Positions 34,643-43,660 of a DNA stretch of 64,000 bases are shown in pieces (within the stretch, counting starts at the first letter, position 1; the number at the start of each line of letters is the position of its first letter). The position numbers were made by a program, and so were the translations under genes. Source of the DNA: Planctomycetota bacterium (lineage in GTDB: Bacteria > Planctomycetota > UBA1135 > UBA2386). The stretch spans positions 1-64,000 of the forward strand of contig JALORC010000014.1 in NCBI GenBank assembly GCA_025459175.1, written 5' to 3'. The notes under the pieces are model-generated. The model saw only the letters and a list, made by a program, of their open reading frames with translations. It ran no database searches and was not told where the DNA came from.

Positions 34643-37600
34643 TCAGCGCACCGTGATGTCGACCGGCTCTCCCGCGGTCGGCGTGACGACGAGATCCGCA
34701 CTGCCCCGCTTGGTGCCGGCCTCGAACTCCAACCGATAGCTGCCCGGCATCAGGCCGCGCACATGGCTGGCGGCCGCACGCAGCCGCTCGCGCAGCAGTT
34801 CCTCGCCATCGCGCCGGATCGTCAGCGTGCCCGCGACCGCCACCCCGTTCTCGTCGCGGATCCGCAGCGTGGTGCGGGTCGCCGCGGCGACCGTCGCGGT
34901 CAGCACGGTGTCGTTGCCCTCGCGCAGCTCCGCGTCGAGGAAGGTCGGCGCCGCATCCGGTCCCCACACCAGGATGCGCAGGCTCGCAGTCGGCATGCCG
35001 GTCAGCTGCAGGCTGTTGGCCACCCGCTGCTGCATCGGTGGCTGCGCGAACAAGCCAGGGGCCTTGGGTCGGTTGATGGCCAGGAACAGTTCATCGATCG
35101 ACACCCCGGCACCGCTCACCACATCGACCCGCAAGACACCCGGCGCACCGACCGGAATCGCGCCGAGGTCGAGGGCCTGATCGACGGCGAGCGTGATCTG
35201 CTGCACGCCGAAGCGCGCGGTGCGATCGTCGCTGCGCAGCGACAGTTCGTACTTGCCGGGTGGCAGCGCCGGCACGGCGAACGCACCGGTGTGCGCATCG
35301 ACCGCGACATCCTGGAAGCCGATGCCATCGACCCGCCCGAGCGAGACTCGAACGCCGACCCCGGGACCGCTGCGCACGATGCTGCCGCGCAGCGACGCGC
35401 TGGGCATTGCCGATCGCGACACGACGATCTTGGTTTCGGCACCGACCGGCACTTCCTGCGTCAGCACCACGAACGGCACGTTCGGTGCCGACACCTGGAC
35501 GGTGACGAATCCCGACGCCGGGCCCTCGAGGCGGGCCCTGCCCTTGCGATCGCTCTCGGCGCGCACCGGCAGCCCATCCGGCCGCGGGATCTCGAGTGTC
35601 CAACCCGACAACGGCTGGCCGGCCTCGTCGACCAGCAGCAGGTCGCAGCCCGAACTCGGTGCGAGTTTCGGTGCGAATACATGCAGCTGCCCGTCGACCA
35701 GCGTGACCTTCTCGCGCACCGAGCCCTGCGGCAGGTCGACCAGCAGTTCGTAGGTGCCGGGCATCAAGCCCTCGATGGTCGCTCGGCCGTCGCCGTCCGT
35801 CGTCACGCTGGGGCTGGCCATCGAGGTCAGTTGCAGCCACAGCGATTCGCGCAACATGAGCTGGACTCGTTGCCCTGCCAGCGGCGTGCGGTCGGCAGCG
35901 ACCAGCTCGACCTTCACCACGGCCCCGCGGCCGAACGCCAGGTTGGCGACGACGGTCCGGGCGGCGACCGCAACCGCCTCACCGCGAGCGAACTGCACGC
36001 GCCCGTGGTGCTGCCGCTGCCAGGCAATCACGTGCAGCGATACGGCTGGTACACCAGCACACTCGTAGCGTCCATCGGCATCGACGGCGGCGAACAGCGG
36101 CCGATCCTCGGTCGGACTCCACCCTTCCGGCACCACCATGACGCCGCAGTCACGCTCGTCCGAGCGATCGAGCCCGGTGACCGAGCCGACCACCACCGCG
36201 GCCGCGGCGCCGAGCTGCAATTCGGCGCGCTCCCTGCCCCGGCTCAGGATCACCTGCTCTGACGTCGCGTAGCCATCCTTGCTGGCTCGCAACGCGAGCC
36301 GCATCTGGCCACTCGGGACCCGGCAGCGGCCATCGACGCCGGTGCGGCCGACCTCGACGTCGCCGAACGGGGAGGCCATCGCCTCGCTCCGGAACTCGGT
36401 CGACACCCTGGCATCGGCGACCGGTTTCCCGTCGGCGTCGACGACCAGGATCTCGGCCCAGAACACGAAGGAGAGCCAGAGCGTGACCTGCTGCTCGCCC
36501 CCGGCGAGCACCTCGATGTGCCAGGTGTCACGGCCGCCCAGCAAATGGATGGCAGCGAGACCAGGCGACGCTTCGAAGTGCGCGGTCCCCGCCGCGTCGG
36601 TGGTCGCCCGATGGGTCTCACGGCTCGCCTGGTACACGGACTTCGCCTCGACGGTGCCATCCGCACGCGACACGAACGGACCGGGTGCGAGGCCCGCATG
36701 CATCTCGAGTGCGAGGCCACCCAGCGGTCGACCGTCGCCCTGGATCGTGACCTGCACGCGGCCGGGACCGGAGGCAGCGGGCGCGGCGTCTGCGGCCTGG
36801 CGCACCGGCGTCACCAGCGGCCCCGTGCCCACGGGCATCGGCACTGCCGGGGTCACCGCCGCGGCCACCGGCGCGCCGGCCTGCGGCGCCACGACCGCGG
36901 CGATGCCGTCGGCGCTCGGCCAAACGAGCCACAGGACGGCGACGGCGATCGCCGCCAACGACGACAGCAACAACTTGTGCATGGCGAGAACTCCGAGGAC
37001 AGCAACAGTCGTGTGACCTGCGCCCACGACGGCGATCGCGCGCGACGGCACGTTCGCCAACACCGTCGCGCGCATCTTGGCCAAGGTCGCGGCCGGCATC
37101 GTGGCGGTGCCCCCGGCCAGCGCGAAGCCACTGGCCGGCAGCAGATCCCGCAATCGATCGAGGCCGCGGTGCAAGCGCATGCGCACGGTCCCGGCGGGCA
37201 CGCCGAGTGCCGCGGCGATCTCGGGAGCCGCCTCGCCTTGTACGAGGTGGCGTTCCAGCGTCGTGCGGTAGGGCTCCTCGAGCCGCGCCAGCGACGCCGC
37301 GAGCGATTCGCGCAGTTCGCGTTCGGACGCGGCGTCCAACGGGCTGACCTGAGCGCGCTCGTGGAGCCGCTCGGGATCGACGGCGCGCCCGGCCAGCCGC
37401 CGCAGCTCGCGCACGCGGTTGGCCATGATGCCCAACAGCCACGGCACCAGCGATCGCGACGCATCCCACTCGTGCGGCGACTCGACCACCTGCAAGAACG
37501 TGTTCTGCAGCGCATCCTCGACCAGGTGCGGGTCGCGACCGAGGTGAATGCCCAACCGCCACAAGTCCGGTGCGACCCGGTCGAACACCTGCGCCAGCAG

Positions 37601-37666
37601 CCGGGCATCCCCGGTCCGGCGATAGCGGGCGAACAGTCGGTCGACGCGGGCTCGGATCACGGCCAT
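34643..37666 (-). CDS. ECF sigma factor fused to a membrane helix and a large extracytoplasmic repeat region
   Basis: 1007 residues from the ATG at 37664-37666. Residues about 20-95 are sigma region 2 (LVEDALQNTFLQVVESPHEW; WLLGIMANRVREL) and about 125-176 sigma region 4 (LEEPYRTTLERHLVQGEAAP, then LGVPAGTVRMRLHRGLDRLR). A membrane helix lies at about 231-250 (KLLLSSLAAIAVAVLWLVWP). Some 750 residues of beta-rich repeats follow (GRVQVTIQGDGRPLGGLALE; GGEQQVTLWLSFVFWAEILV), of the carboxypeptidase-regulatory-like type. The sigma part must be cytoplasmic and the repeats outside. A direct link from surface to transcription, perhaps with release by proteolysis, is the natural reading but is inferred. 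I see no frame disruption at the junction. Confidence 0.85.
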   Translation of the reverse strand: MAVIRARVDRLFARYRRTGDARLLAQVFDRVAPDLWRLGIHLGRDPHLVEDALQNTFLQVVESPHEWDASRSLVPWLLGIMANRVRELRRLAGRAVDPERLHERAQVSPLDAASERELRESLAASLARLEEPYRTTLERHLVQGEAAPEIAAALGVPAGTVRMRLHRGLDRLRDLLPASGFALAGGTATMPAATLAKMRATVLANVPSRAIAVVGAGHTTVAVLGVLAMHKLLLSSLAAIAVAVLWLVWPSADGIAAVVAPQAGAPVAAAVTPAVPMPVGTGPLVTPVRQAADAAPAASGPGRVQVTIQGDGRPLGGLALEMHAGLAPGPFVSRADGTVEAKSVYQASRETHRATTDAAGTAHFEASPGLAAIHLLGGRDTWHIEVLAGGEQQVTLWLSFVFWAEILVVDADGKPVADARVSTEFRSEAMASPFGDVEVGRTGVDGRCRVPSGQMRLALRASKDGYATSEQVILSRGRERAELQLGAAAAVVVGSVTGLDRSDERDCGVMVVPEGWSPTEDRPLFAAVDADGRYECAGVPAVSLHVIAWQRQHHGRVQFARGEAVAVAARTVVANLAFGRGAVVKVELVAADRTPLAGQRVQLMLRESLWLQLTSMASPSVTTDGDGRATIEGLMPGTYELLVDLPQGSVREKVTLVDGQLHVFAPKLAPSSGCDLLLVDEAGQPLSGWTLEIPRPDGLPVRAESDRKGRARLEGPASGFVTVQVSAPNVPFVVLTQEVPVGAETKIVVSRSAMPSASLRGSIVRSGPGVGVRVSLGRVDGIGFQDVAVDAHTGAFAVPALPPGKYELSLRSDDRTARFGVQQITLAVDQALDLGAIPVGAPGVLRVDVVSGAGVSIDELFLAINRPKAPGLFAQPPMQQRVANSLQLTGMPTASLRILVWGPDAAPTFLDAELREGNDTVLTATVAAATRTTLRIRDENGVAVAGTLTIRRDGEELLRERLRAAASHVRGLMPGSYRLEFEAGTKRGSADLVVTPTAGEPVDITVR

Positions 37667-37792
37667 GTGGATCTTGGGCCTCACCAGTGTCACCGGCCGC
37701 GCCAGAAATTCTCACGGCCGCCATGCTGGACTCGTCGACGCGCTGCCTGGCGACCTCCCCGCTACACTGCGCGGCGCTCCACCGGGACTGCC

Positions 37793-40321
37793 ATGCACGA
37801 AGGACGCCGCCCACTCGCCATCTCGCTGCTGGTGCTGATCGCCATCGCCGCCTTCGCCATCTGGGCGATGCAAGGCGATGGCCCGGTGGTCGACGATCTC
37901 TCCTCGCCACCGCCATCGCCGGCAGCGAATGCGACCCCGGCGCAGGCTGAGCCGGCCCCGACGCCGCAGCGCCATGAAGCCGCCGCGGTGCCAGAGCCAA
38001 CGCCGCCGGCAGTCGCCCCGGCGAGCGACTCCGAGCTGGCGCACGTGCGCGGTCGCTGCGTCGACGAGACCGGCGCGCCGCTCGCCGCCTGCATCGTCAA
38101 GCTCGACGGACGGCCCGGCGACACCAACCGGATGGTGCTGCAGGGCAAGGTCGACTGGCAGGACCCGGAACCGATCGTCACCGGTGTGGACGGCCGCTTC
38201 GACTTCGGCTTCGTGCCGCCATCGGGCATGAACTTCTTCCTCGACGCCGCGGCGCCGGGGCGCGTGCCGCGCACCGGAGTCTGGGGCCAGATCGCGGCCG
38301 CGCAGATCATCGCCCTCGGCGACATCGCGCTGGTGCGCGGCTTCCCGGTGCGCGGCCGCGTCGTCGACGAGCACGGCCTGCCAGTCGCCAAGGTCGGGGT
38401 CGGCATCAACAACCTGCCGCTGCCGATCGATGGCATGCTCGGGGCCAACAACGCGCGCTACGGCTGGAGCGACGCGGACGGTGAGTTCACGATCCAAACG
38501 CCGCTGCCAGTCGGCACGTGGTCGATCAAGTCGGAGAGCCGGGGCCTGCAGCACGTGTCGCCCGCCCACGTCACCATCGCCCAATGGGGCGCCGACCCCC
38601 TGCTGGTGACCGTGCGTCGCATGCAGAGCATCCAGGGCGTCGTCGTCGACGAGCGCGGCCTGCCGGTGCAGGGCGCCTATGTCCATGGCGTCAGGGACCG
38701 CATCCTTGCCGGCGGACGCTCGGGTGCCGATGGCACCTTCACGATCTACGCGCCCGATGCCGAGCCGCAGCCGGTCCGGATACGGATCGACGACCCCGGG
38801 CCGTGCGAGCCGCCGGCTGTGGACGATGACCGACTGTGGCCATGGGGCAGCAAGGACGTGCGGGTCGAACTGCGCCGCGCGCTGCGCTGCGAGTTGCTCG
38901 TCGTCGAACGCGCGACCGGTGCACCGGTGACCCGGTTCGCAGTCAGCTGCCGGGCGTCACGCGCGGACTCGGGCAGGTATGCCGGCCTCCGCCTGTCCGG
39001 CGACCATCCCGGAGGCCGCGTCACCATCGACAGGGTGTGGCGCGGCCCGAACCTGCTGCAGGTGGTGCCACTCGATCGTGCGCTGCTGCCGAGCGCGATG
39101 GTCGAGTTCGTGGCGAACGACGCCGGTGTGCCGCCGCAGCGGGTCGAAGTCGAACGCCTCGTGGCGGTAACCGTGGTGGTGAGGGCCGCAAGCGGTGCCC
39201 CGATCCAAGGCTCCAAGATCGAAGTCATCCAGAAGGGGGAGGATCCGTGGAGAGCGACGGCCTCGGCTCGAGAGCGTGGCAACAGCGGCTATTCGTCCAA
39301 CCCCAAGCTGCGACCGCACGAGCTGATCAGCGAGGTCCGTTCGGGCGCCGACGGGCGAGCCAACGCGTTTGCGCCGCCCGGCGGCAACGGCCTCGTCGTG
39401 CGCGTGACCGGCGAGCATCCGCCGGTGGTGATCGATCCGCCGGTGTTCGTGATCGGCCAGGATCTCGTCGTGGTGCCGCCGGCTGCGGGGGGCATCACCG
39501 GCGTCGTGCGCCTGCAAGGCCTCGATACACGCCGCATCCAGGTCAGCCGCCGTGCCGGCGATGCGGGCGAGTTTGCCAACTTCGACTGGCCGACTCCGTT
39601 GCAGGCCGACGGCACCTTCGCGATCCGCGGTCTGCTGCCCGGGCGGTATCAGCTGCGCCTGCAATACAGCGTGCCGTTCCGCACCGAAAGCGGCAGCACA
39701 GTGGTCGATGCAGTCACGGACGTGGCTCCGACCGAGGTCGTCGTACAACCCGACCAGGACACCACGGTCGAGATCGATGCGACGGCCCTCGTACCAGCCA
39801 GCGTCAGCGGCCGTGTGCTGCTCGACGACAGACCTCCAGCGCCCGCGCGCGTGTCGCTGCAAAGCGATCGCTACCACTACGGCCAGTTCGTGGTCGCCGA
39901 CGACGGCCGCTTCACCGCCGAAGGTGTGTTGCCGGGTCGCTATCGCATCGGCCTCGTCGTCGGCGACTTCATGGCCAACGAAGGCGTCACGATGCTGCAA
40001 GAGGAATCGTTCGAGCTCGCCGCAGGCCAGCAGCTGGTGCGCGACTTCCAGTTCGTGCGCCGCCGCCTGGTCATCACGCTGCTGCAGGCCGATGGCGTGA
40101 CCCCGGCCACGAACCTCACGTGCCGTTGCAGCGGCGAAGGGGTTCGGCTGCGCCCGTCCACCACCGACGCGCAGGGCCGCCTGATCATCGACCCGGCCCC
40201 CGCCGTGCCGTTGCACATCCGACCGGAGTCGTTGCGCGTGGCGCTCGGCCCGGTGCAAGTTCCGCCCGGGCAGTCGAGCCACGCCGTGACGCTGACGCTG
40301 CCGGCGAACCCAACCAAGTGA
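37793..40321 (+). CDS. membrane-anchored protein with carboxypeptidase-regulatory-like repeats
   Basis: 842 residues; the ATG at 37793 starts an N-terminal anchor (RRPLAISLLVLIAIAAFAIW, about residues 5-24) and a Pro/Ala linker. The rest consists of repeated carboxypeptidase-regulatory-like domains, recognised by the pattern RGRVVDEHGLPVAKVGV, QGVVVDERGLPVQGAYV, and GxxDxDGxF (SDADGEFTIQ; GADGTFTIYA). No protease catalytic domain is present. It is divergent from the sigma-fusion gene, whose outer part has the same domain type, which suggests that the two function together. It is followed after 11 nt by another member. Part of a surface-protein family. Confidence 0.8.
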   Translation: MHEGRRPLAISLLVLIAIAAFAIWAMQGDGPVVDDLSSPPPSPAANATPAQAEPAPTPQRHEAAAVPEPTPPAVAPASDSELAHVRGRCVDETGAPLAACIVKLDGRPGDTNRMVLQGKVDWQDPEPIVTGVDGRFDFGFVPPSGMNFFLDAAAPGRVPRTGVWGQIAAAQIIALGDIALVRGFPVRGRVVDEHGLPVAKVGVGINNLPLPIDGMLGANNARYGWSDADGEFTIQTPLPVGTWSIKSESRGLQHVSPAHVTIAQWGADPLLVTVRRMQSIQGVVVDERGLPVQGAYVHGVRDRILAGGRSGADGTFTIYAPDAEPQPVRIRIDDPGPCEPPAVDDDRLWPWGSKDVRVELRRALRCELLVVERATGAPVTRFAVSCRASRADSGRYAGLRLSGDHPGGRVTIDRVWRGPNLLQVVPLDRALLPSAMVEFVANDAGVPPQRVEVERLVAVTVVVRAASGAPIQGSKIEVIQKGEDPWRATASARERGNSGYSSNPKLRPHELISEVRSGADGRANAFAPPGGNGLVVRVTGEHPPVVIDPPVFVIGQDLVVVPPAAGGITGVVRLQGLDTRRIQVSRRAGDAGEFANFDWPTPLQADGTFAIRGLLPGRYQLRLQYSVPFRTESGSTVVDAVTDVAPTEVVVQPDQDTTVEIDATALVPASVSGRVLLDDRPPAPARVSLQSDRYHYGQFVVADDGRFTAEGVLPGRYRIGLVVGDFMANEGVTMLQEESFELAAGQQLVRDFQFVRRRLVITLLQADGVTPATNLTCRCSGEGVRLRPSTTDAQGRLIIDPAPAVPLHIRPESLRVALGPVQVPPGQSSHAVTLTLPANPTK

Positions 40322-40332
40322 CGGTGAGCACC

Positions 40333-42156
40333 ATGCCAACTCACGTTCGTTTCCTCCTCGCGACGCTGCTGTCGATCGCACCCCATCTCACGGCCCAGGC
40401 ACCCGCCCGCGAACGCGGCCACGGCTTCGTGCGCGCCGCCGACGGCACGCGGGTCGTCGGCGCCGAGGTCCTCGTGGCGTCGCGACTGCTGCCGAGCTGT
40501 CCCGAGGCCAGCCCCGCCGACGAGCTGCGGGTGCGCAGCGGCAAGGACGGCATGTTCCACGCCGACCTGCTGCCCGGCCGCGCCTACAGCGCCTGGGCGG
40601 TGTGGTCGGATGCGACCGGCGAACGGCGCAGCCACGTCGGCGAGGGCCTGGTGCCGGGACCGATCCTCGCGCTCGACGAAGCGCCGCGGCAGAGGTTGCG
40701 GCGCGTGCGCATCACCGATACCGCGGCGTGGGCCGATCGTGGACCGCTGCGGCTGTTCGCCTCTGCCAGCGACAGCAACCTCGGCCGGCGCGAACTGCCG
40801 CTCGATGCCGAGTTCACCGCGGCCGTGCCGACGTTGCCGGGCGACTGGACGTGGCTCGAGGTCCGCAGCGTTGATGGCATGGTGCTGACGATGCACTTGC
40901 CCTCGCTGAGCAGCGCCACCGCCGCCGCCGAAGCAGTTCTCGCGTTGTCGCCGCCGACGCCGCTGCGGGTGCGCGTCGTCGACGACGCGGCGGCCCCCAT
41001 CGCCGGGGTCCGCGTCAGCTACTCGTTCAGCCGCACCATGCACGGCATCGAGACCAGCCTCGGCACCACCGGCGCTGATGGCACCGTGTGCGGCCTCGTG
41101 CCGAGTTCGAACCCGCTGCAAAAGCCGGCGACCGGCGCATTCACCCTGGTGCTGGTGGCGCCCGGCCGGCAACGCACGATCCTGTTCGGCGACCTCGGCA
41201 AGCTCGTCGACGGCACTGCCGAGGTGGTGTTGCGATCGGGGCCGGATCTGATCGGTCGGGTGCTCGGCAAGGACGGAGTCCAGGTGCCCGGGCTAGTGCT
41301 GCTGCCCGATTGTTACGCGATGGGAAGCGATGCCGAGACCACCGGCATGGGCGTGCCGCTGGAGACCATACCGGTCGACGCCGATGGCAGGTTCCGCTTC
41401 TCCGGTCTGCACCCGAAGTACGACTTCCGATTGCTGGCAGTGCTCGATCCCGCGGCGGCGCGCGCGGCCGGCATGCCGCTGCGCGATGGCATCGCCGTGG
41501 CACCGATGCTCTGGCTCGCGGTCGGCTTGCCGCCATTCGGCACGCCACACGACCTCGGCGAACTGCGGCTCGATCGCATGACCGTCGCGCAGGTACAGGT
41601 GCGCGCCGCCGACGGTGCGCCGGTGCCGGGTGCGCGGCTGTCGGTGACAACCGAATCGCTGTACCACTCGCCGCTGGCCTACGCGTGCGATCGCGTCGGT
41701 CGCCTGCAGTTCCCGTTGCCCGAGGGAATGGTGCGGATCGGTGCCTATGCCCCTGGCTTCGGCATCGCGACCCGGGTGGTGACGGTGCCCGCTGGCGATG
41801 GCGACCCGGCGCTCGACCCGCTGGTGCTCGAGCTGTCGGCGACCCGCACGGTGCGCGGCACCGTCGTCGATGCCGAACGCAAGCCGGTGGCCGGAGTCAC
41901 CGTGAGGCAGTGGGACCGGCCGAAGATCAACGACCGGGCGCTGCAGGAGCTCGCGTTCCAGAACCGAGCCGGGAGCGCGCCGACCGGCAGCGATGGTGCG
42001 TTCGAACTCGTGCTGCCGCTCGCCGACGCGCCGTTCGACCTGCGCGCCACGCGGCAGGCCGGCGATGGGATTCTGTGGTCCGAGGTGTACGGCAGTTCGC
42101 CGGACGACGAAGACCCGCTGCGCATCGTTGTCACGCCGTGGCAACCGCCGAAGTGA
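40333..42156 (+). CDS. secreted protein with carboxypeptidase-regulatory-like repeats
   Basis: 607 residues from the ATG at 40333; a GTG three codons earlier is possible. Signal peptide: RFLLATLLSIAPHLTA. The protein begins with a regulatory-like domain (GFVRAADGTRVVGAEVLVAS, then LRVRSGKDGMFHADLLPGRA) and has further ones (AQVQVRAADGAPVPGARLSV; RGTVVDAERKPVAGVTVRQW). It follows the previous gene after 11 nt and is co-transcribed with it. There is no enzyme motif. A role at the cell surface is likely. Confidence 0.78.
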   Translation: MPTHVRFLLATLLSIAPHLTAQAPARERGHGFVRAADGTRVVGAEVLVASRLLPSCPEASPADELRVRSGKDGMFHADLLPGRAYSAWAVWSDATGERRSHVGEGLVPGPILALDEAPRQRLRRVRITDTAAWADRGPLRLFASASDSNLGRRELPLDAEFTAAVPTLPGDWTWLEVRSVDGMVLTMHLPSLSSATAAAEAVLALSPPTPLRVRVVDDAAAPIAGVRVSYSFSRTMHGIETSLGTTGADGTVCGLVPSSNPLQKPATGAFTLVLVAPGRQRTILFGDLGKLVDGTAEVVLRSGPDLIGRVLGKDGVQVPGLVLLPDCYAMGSDAETTGMGVPLETIPVDADGRFRFSGLHPKYDFRLLAVLDPAAARAAGMPLRDGIAVAPMLWLAVGLPPFGTPHDLGELRLDRMTVAQVQVRAADGAPVPGARLSVTTESLYHSPLAYACDRVGRLQFPLPEGMVRIGAYAPGFGIATRVVTVPAGDGDPALDPLVLELSATRTVRGTVVDAERKPVAGVTVRQWDRPKINDRALQELAFQNRAGSAPTGSDGAFELVLPLADAPFDLRATRQAGDGILWSEVYGSSPDDEDPLRIVVTPWQPPK

Positions 42157-42195
42157 TGCCAAGGTGCGCAGGCGCAGCTACGACCTCGATTGGCG

Positions 42196-42495
42196 CTACT
42201 TCCTCGGCCTGCAATGGTTGGTGGTCGAACCAGGACGGAACGTCTTCGAGCTTGGCAGGTGCGACCGGCGCGCCTCCTGACCACCGAGGACTTCGTCGGC
42301 GAGTGGCGCATCGAAGTCCGCAGCAATCCACATCGTGCCGCGCTCGGTGCCCGGCGATCGCCGCCGACGCGAGTGGATCGGCACGAGCCGGGCGATCGGC
42401 ACGCCGGCTCCGGTGATCACGATGTGCTCTCCCGTCCGGACCTTGGCGATCAGCTTGGACCACTGCGCCTTGACCTCGTGAACGTCGTGCTCCAT
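42196..42495 (-). CDS. Phd/YefM-type antitoxin without a visible toxin partner
   Basis: 99 residues from the ATG at 42493-42495. Residues 1-40 fit the Phd/YefM DNA-binding fold (VHEVKAQWSKLIAKVRTGEH, then IVITGAGVPIARLVPI). Residues about 58-75 carry the typical toxin-contacting tail of VapB-like Phd proteins, WIAADFDAPLADEVLGG. The last ~25 residues (EARRSHLPSSKTFRPG...) look like a run-on beyond the usual end. Downstream, 42157-42195, there is no PIN-domain (VapC) frame, and the next genes on both sides are unrelated. It is an orphan antitoxin or the remnant of a toxin-antitoxin pair. Confidence 0.75.
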   Translation of the reverse strand: MEHDVHEVKAQWSKLIAKVRTGEHIVITGAGVPIARLVPIHSRRRRSPGTERGTMWIAADFDAPLADEVLGGQEARRSHLPSSKTFRPGSTTNHCRPRK

Positions 42496-42578
42496 GTCCT
42501 GGTTGTCGACTCGGGTAGCCAACGAGTCAACCACCCTCGTCGAGCAAGACTGGCCGCGAGCCCGCTGGGCGCCGCCCA

Positions 42579-43598
42579 TCAACGGCCCAGCACCTTCTCC
42601 CGGTCCGCAGCCGCCGGCGCCATGCGCAGCACGGCGATGCAACGCTTGCCCAGCAAGGCCGGCAGCAACACGACCACGGTGCTGTCGGCCGGTAGTTCGA
42701 CCGTGGCTTCGACCTGCACCTTGCGCACTTGCGGTAGCTGCACGGTGACCGGTGCGATGCTGCCCTCCAACGTCGTCGTGGAGGTCGGGATCGGGCGCAT
42801 GAGTTCGGCCCACTCCGCATGCAACGCGAGGCCGAGTCCCGCCGTGCCGGGCGCCGCTGTCGCGCGCAGCGTGAACCCGTCCTGGACCACGTCGACGATC
42901 GGCTCGCAGGTGAACGAGGTGGTCGCGACCTCGACCTCGAAGTCACGCACGTAGGCCGTCTGCTGGACCGCCGCGATCGAACACGGCACCAGCTTCTGCA
43001 ACACGACGCCCGCCTCCGGCATCGGCACCGGCAACACGGAGGCCTCCGGATGCGCGCGCAACCGCTCGACGAAGAAGCTGGCCGCCGGCCCTGCTGGCAG
43101 CACCGTGACTTCCGCGGCGACTTTGCCCACCGGTGTCAAGGCGGCTGCCACATCCCGCGCGAACGCCGGCTCCGGCATCGTCAGCACCTCCACCTGCAAC
43201 CGACCGAGGGGCGGTTGCGCCGCGAGCGTCGTCGCCACGCATTGCTCGATCCACGCATGCTGCTCACCGCGGGCGACCACTGCCAGCCATCGTTCGCCCA
43301 GCGCTCGCACCTCTTCGTCGGCCGCGAGCTCGGGCCGCACGAAGGCACGCACCATCGCCGCCACCGACTCGAGCACCGGCTTCTGCGTCGCCAACGGGTC
43401 AACCTTCGCCACGCCGCGGCTCTCGGCCGGCCCGGGCGTCACGAAGCCGGGACCGATCCGGTCCAGCACCCTCTGCACATCGTAGATGCGCGCGGTGCGC
43501 TGGTCGGCGGCACCGGGCGACGCCTGGCAGGTTGCGATGGCCACCGCCGGCCCGAGCATGGTCAACACGAACGGCAGCGCCGGCCCGGCAATCGTCAT
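42579..43598 (-). CDS. secreted protein of unknown function
   Basis: 339 residues from the ATG at 43596-43598. The N-terminus (GPALPFVLTMLGPAVAIATC) is a signal sequence; a lipoprotein signal is less likely. The mature part opens with ARIYDVQRVLDRIGPGFVTP, a YDV-type start seen in planctomycete exported proteins. It then alternates helical and beta segments (PPLGRLQVEVLTMPEPAFAR; VVLQKLVPCSIAAVQQTAYV). The C-terminal part resembles the region of secretin-like proteins that precede an outer-membrane ring, but I cannot confirm this. It follows the next gene upstream by 62 nt. Function unknown. Confidence 0.65.
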   Translation of the reverse strand: MTIAGPALPFVLTMLGPAVAIATCQASPGAADQRTARIYDVQRVLDRIGPGFVTPGPAESRGVAKVDPLATQKPVLESVAAMVRAFVRPELAADEEVRALGERWLAVVARGEQHAWIEQCVATTLAAQPPLGRLQVEVLTMPEPAFARDVAAALTPVGKVAAEVTVLPAGPAASFFVERLRAHPEASVLPVPMPEAGVVLQKLVPCSIAAVQQTAYVRDFEVEVATTSFTCEPIVDVVQDGFTLRATAAPGTAGLGLALHAEWAELMRPIPTSTTTLEGSIAPVTVQLPQVRKVQVEATVELPADSTVVVLLPALLGKRCIAVLRMAPAAADREKVLGR

Positions 43599-43660
43599 GC
43601 CCGGATCATCGTGGCGAACCGCGTAGCACGCAACGAGACCACGCGACCGCGTTCCGGACC

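Noticed and set aside
37763-37768. TACACT as a -10 box upstream of the gene at 37793
   Set aside because: No -35-like hexamer lies at 15-19 nt upstream, so I did not list it as a promoter.
42131-42463. A possible toxin frame next to the antitoxin
   Set aside because: The text has no PIN-domain aspartates and is a shifted reading of the antitoxin gene.
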